64,000 nucleotides of DNA, from the NCBI RefSeq assembly GCF_900188415.1, contig NZ_FZNV01000002.1, forward strand, positions 787,339-851,338. The letters run 5' to 3'. This document shows, in pieces, positions 62,690 through 64,000 of the stretch. This DNA is from Maribacter sedimenticola (GTDB lineage Bacteria; Bacteroidota; Bacteroidia; Flavobacteriales; Flavobacteriaceae). Positions within the stretch are counted from its first letter, which is position 1, and each line of letters begins with the position of its first letter. A model generated the notes under the pieces. That model did no database searches. It saw nothing but the letters and a program-made list of their open reading frames with translations, and was not told the DNA's origin. Made by a program: the position numbers and the translations under genes.

Positions 62690-63625
62690 TTATTTATCGT
62701 TCATTTTTTTAATTATTTCCGGAATCTTCTTAATGTATGCCAATTGTTTCAATTTTTCCCTGGATTCTTCTATAGGTGTACCAAAATAACTCTTACCACC
62801 GGCAACGGATTTGGTTACTCCAGTTTGTCCCATAATAACGGCATTTTTTCCTATGGTAATACCGCTATTGGTCCCTACTTGCCCCCAAAGCGTCACTTCA
62901 TCCTCAATGATCACACATCCGGCAATTCCCGTTTGCGATGCAATGAGACATTTTTTACCAATGACCGTATCATGGCCAACATGTACCTGATTATCCAATT
63001 TGGAACCAAAGCCAATAGTAGTATCTCCCGTTACACCCCTATCTATGGTACAAAGAGCACCTATATCCACATGATCTTTAATAACCACCCTTCCACCTGA
63101 CCGCAATTTATCATACCCCTCCGGTCTTTTTTTGTAATAAAATGCATCTGCTCCCAATACACTTCCCGCATGTATGGTTACATGATCACCTATTACACAA
63201 TTGTCATAAATGGTAACATTACTGTGAATGGTACAATTGTCTCCCACAATTACATTGTTACCAATAAAACTATTGGGTTGAATGACCGTGTTTTCCCCTA
63301 TAATGGCCGATATGGAAATTGGCTGCTTACTGGGTACAAAAGGCTGAAAAAAGGCCGTAAGCTTATTGAAATCCCTAAAGGGGTCTTCAGAAATAAGCAA
63401 AGCCTTTCCTTCAGGGCAATCCACATTTTTGTTAATTAAAATGATCGTGGCCTTGGAAGCCAGCGCCTTATCATAATATTTTGGATGATCCACAAAAACG
63501 ATATCTCCGGGTTCAACGACATGAATTTCGTTCATGCCCAGCACTGGAAAGTTATCATCGCCAACATATTCACTGGATATGATTTCGGCTATTTGCTTTA
63601 AGGTAAAAGAAGTTGGAAATTTCAA
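62690..63625 (-). CDS. LpxD-like UDP-3-O-acylglucosamine N-acyltransferase
   Basis: 311 residues. N-terminal uridine-binding domain (FTLKQIAEIISSEYVGDDN) and C-terminal hexapeptide beta-helix with active-site segment LDNQVHVGHDTVIGKKCLIA (His) and IAGCVIIEDEVTLWGQVGTN. Adds the second hydroxyacyl chain in lipid A synthesis or, as a second copy next to efp in this order, acts as a paralogue with a modified substrate; the main lpxD in flavobacteria usually lies with lpxC/fabZ-lpxA. 42 bp after the efp stop. Confidence 0.85.
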   Translation of the reverse strand: MKFPTSFTLKQIAEIISSEYVGDDNFPVLGMNEIHVVEPGDIVFVDHPKYYDKALASKATIILINKNVDCPEGKALLISEDPFRDFNKLTAFFQPFVPSKQPISISAIIGENTVIQPNSFIGNNVIVGDNCTIHSNVTIYDNCVIGDHVTIHAGSVLGADAFYYKKRPEGYDKLRSGGRVVIKDHVDIGALCTIDRGVTGDTTIGFGSKLDNQVHVGHDTVIGKKCLIASQTGIAGCVIIEDEVTLWGQVGTNSGITIGKNAVIMGQTGVTKSVAGGKSYFGTPIEESREKLKQLAYIKKIPEIIKKMNDK

Positions 63626-63667
63626 AGGACCGCTTTAAGTCTATTTATTGAACCAATATGGTCGTTA

Positions 63668-64000
63668 TTACTCCTTAACACGTTCCATGTAAGAACCTGT
63701 AGCAGTATCTATCTTAATTTTATCACCTTCATTAATGAACAATGGCACATTTACTTCTGCCCCTGTTTCCACCTTTGCCGGTTTAGTAGCGTTCGTGGCT
63801 GTATTGCCCTTTACCCCTGGTTCGGTATAAGTTACTTCCAATATAACACTTGCAGGCATATCAACGGATAATGGCATACTGTCCTCGGTATTGAACATTA
63901 TCTTAACGACTTCCCCTTCCTTTAATAGACCGGGAGCATCAAGTGAGCTTTCCTGCAAAGTGATTTGGTTGTAGTCATCAGTATTCATAAAGTGATATGT
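63668..64000 (-). CDS. efp: translation elongation factor P, 3' part (cut by the window edge)
   Basis: 111 codons visible. The segment YHFMNTDDYNQI begins the second OB domain of EF-P, followed by KEGEVVKIMFNTEDSMPLSV and the C-terminal domain LEVTYTEPGVKGNTATNATK to FINEGDKIKIDTATGSYMER. The N-terminal domain with the modified residue lies outside the window; the Met at 63988 is internal, not the start. Relieves ribosome stalling at polyproline. Confidence 0.94.
   Translation of the reverse strand, partial: TYHFMNTDDYNQITLQESSLDAPGLLKEGEVVKIMFNTEDSMPLSVDMPASVILEVTYTEPGVKGNTATNATKPAKVETGAEVNVPLFINEGDKIKIDTATGSYMERVKE

Overview
The window is 64 kb of a low-GC chromosome from the Bacteroidetes, most likely a free-living (marine-type) member of the Flavobacteriaceae. 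Grounds: a short (287 aa) RpoD of the Bacteroidetes kind; GLPGLI, DUF4249, DUF6155 and YaiO families; a TonB-dependent receptor with an N-terminal carboxypeptidase-regulatory-like domain; AT-rich starts without Shine-Dalgarno sequences; and an efp-lpxD-sucD order that I recall from flavobacteria. The genus is not determinable by eye. No rRNA, tRNA, CRISPR array, phage or insertion sequence was seen.

Layout. 0-7.4 kb: metallophosphatase, SMR exporter, GLPGLI protein, glycosyltransferase, helicase, 2-hydroxyacid dehydrogenase and DUF6155 protein. 7.5-9.1 kb: rpoD with a strong terminator, followed on the other strand by two tiny related reading frames (33 and 32 codons). 9.2-20.1 kb: an envelope-polymer locus consisting of a GDPD-like exported protein convergent with a tight operon of hybrid histidine kinase, response regulator, HEAT-repeat membrane protein, processive family-2 glycosyltransferase, LTA-synthase-like transferase and YaiO-like outer-membrane barrel. 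20.2-28.7 kb: housekeeping genes (M19 dipeptidase, thioesterase, cysE-cysM, CorA, a TruA paralogue). 28.8-32.7 kb: MoxR ATPase, VWA protein and DUF1853 protein.

32.8-35.4 kb is the most accessory-looking stretch. Three same-strand small genes (membrane SRPBCC protein and two lipoproteins) are each followed by a long, hairpin-rich repeat, and short motifs at the two ends of each gene unit are inverse complements of each other. This is the geometry of integron gene cassettes with attC-like sites, although no integrase is visible. A solitary degenerate copy of the same repeat lies at 2.75-2.97 kb.

35.4-46.9 kb: AraC and HxlR regulators, VOC proteins, a TonB receptor/DUF4249 pair divergent from an ECF sigma operon, and small exported proteins. 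46.9-57.9 kb: the complete histidine operon hisG-D-C-B-H-A-F-IE on the minus strand. It is preceded by a His-codon-rich leader peptide and a terminator hairpin (an attenuator) and interrupted by DUF2167, GNAT, four-helix-bundle, DinB-like and racemase genes. 58-64 kb: prohibitin-like protein, VWA membrane protein, fabG, sucD, lpxD-like gene and the 3' part of efp.

A second genome-scale pattern is a set of degenerate 7-bp tandem repeats bounding intergenic gaps as inverted pairs (families GTTGTTC/GAACAAC and AGTATTA/TAATACT). They occur around the moxR/VWA genes and in at least four gaps of the his operon. One inverted pair is split by the four-helix-bundle gene.
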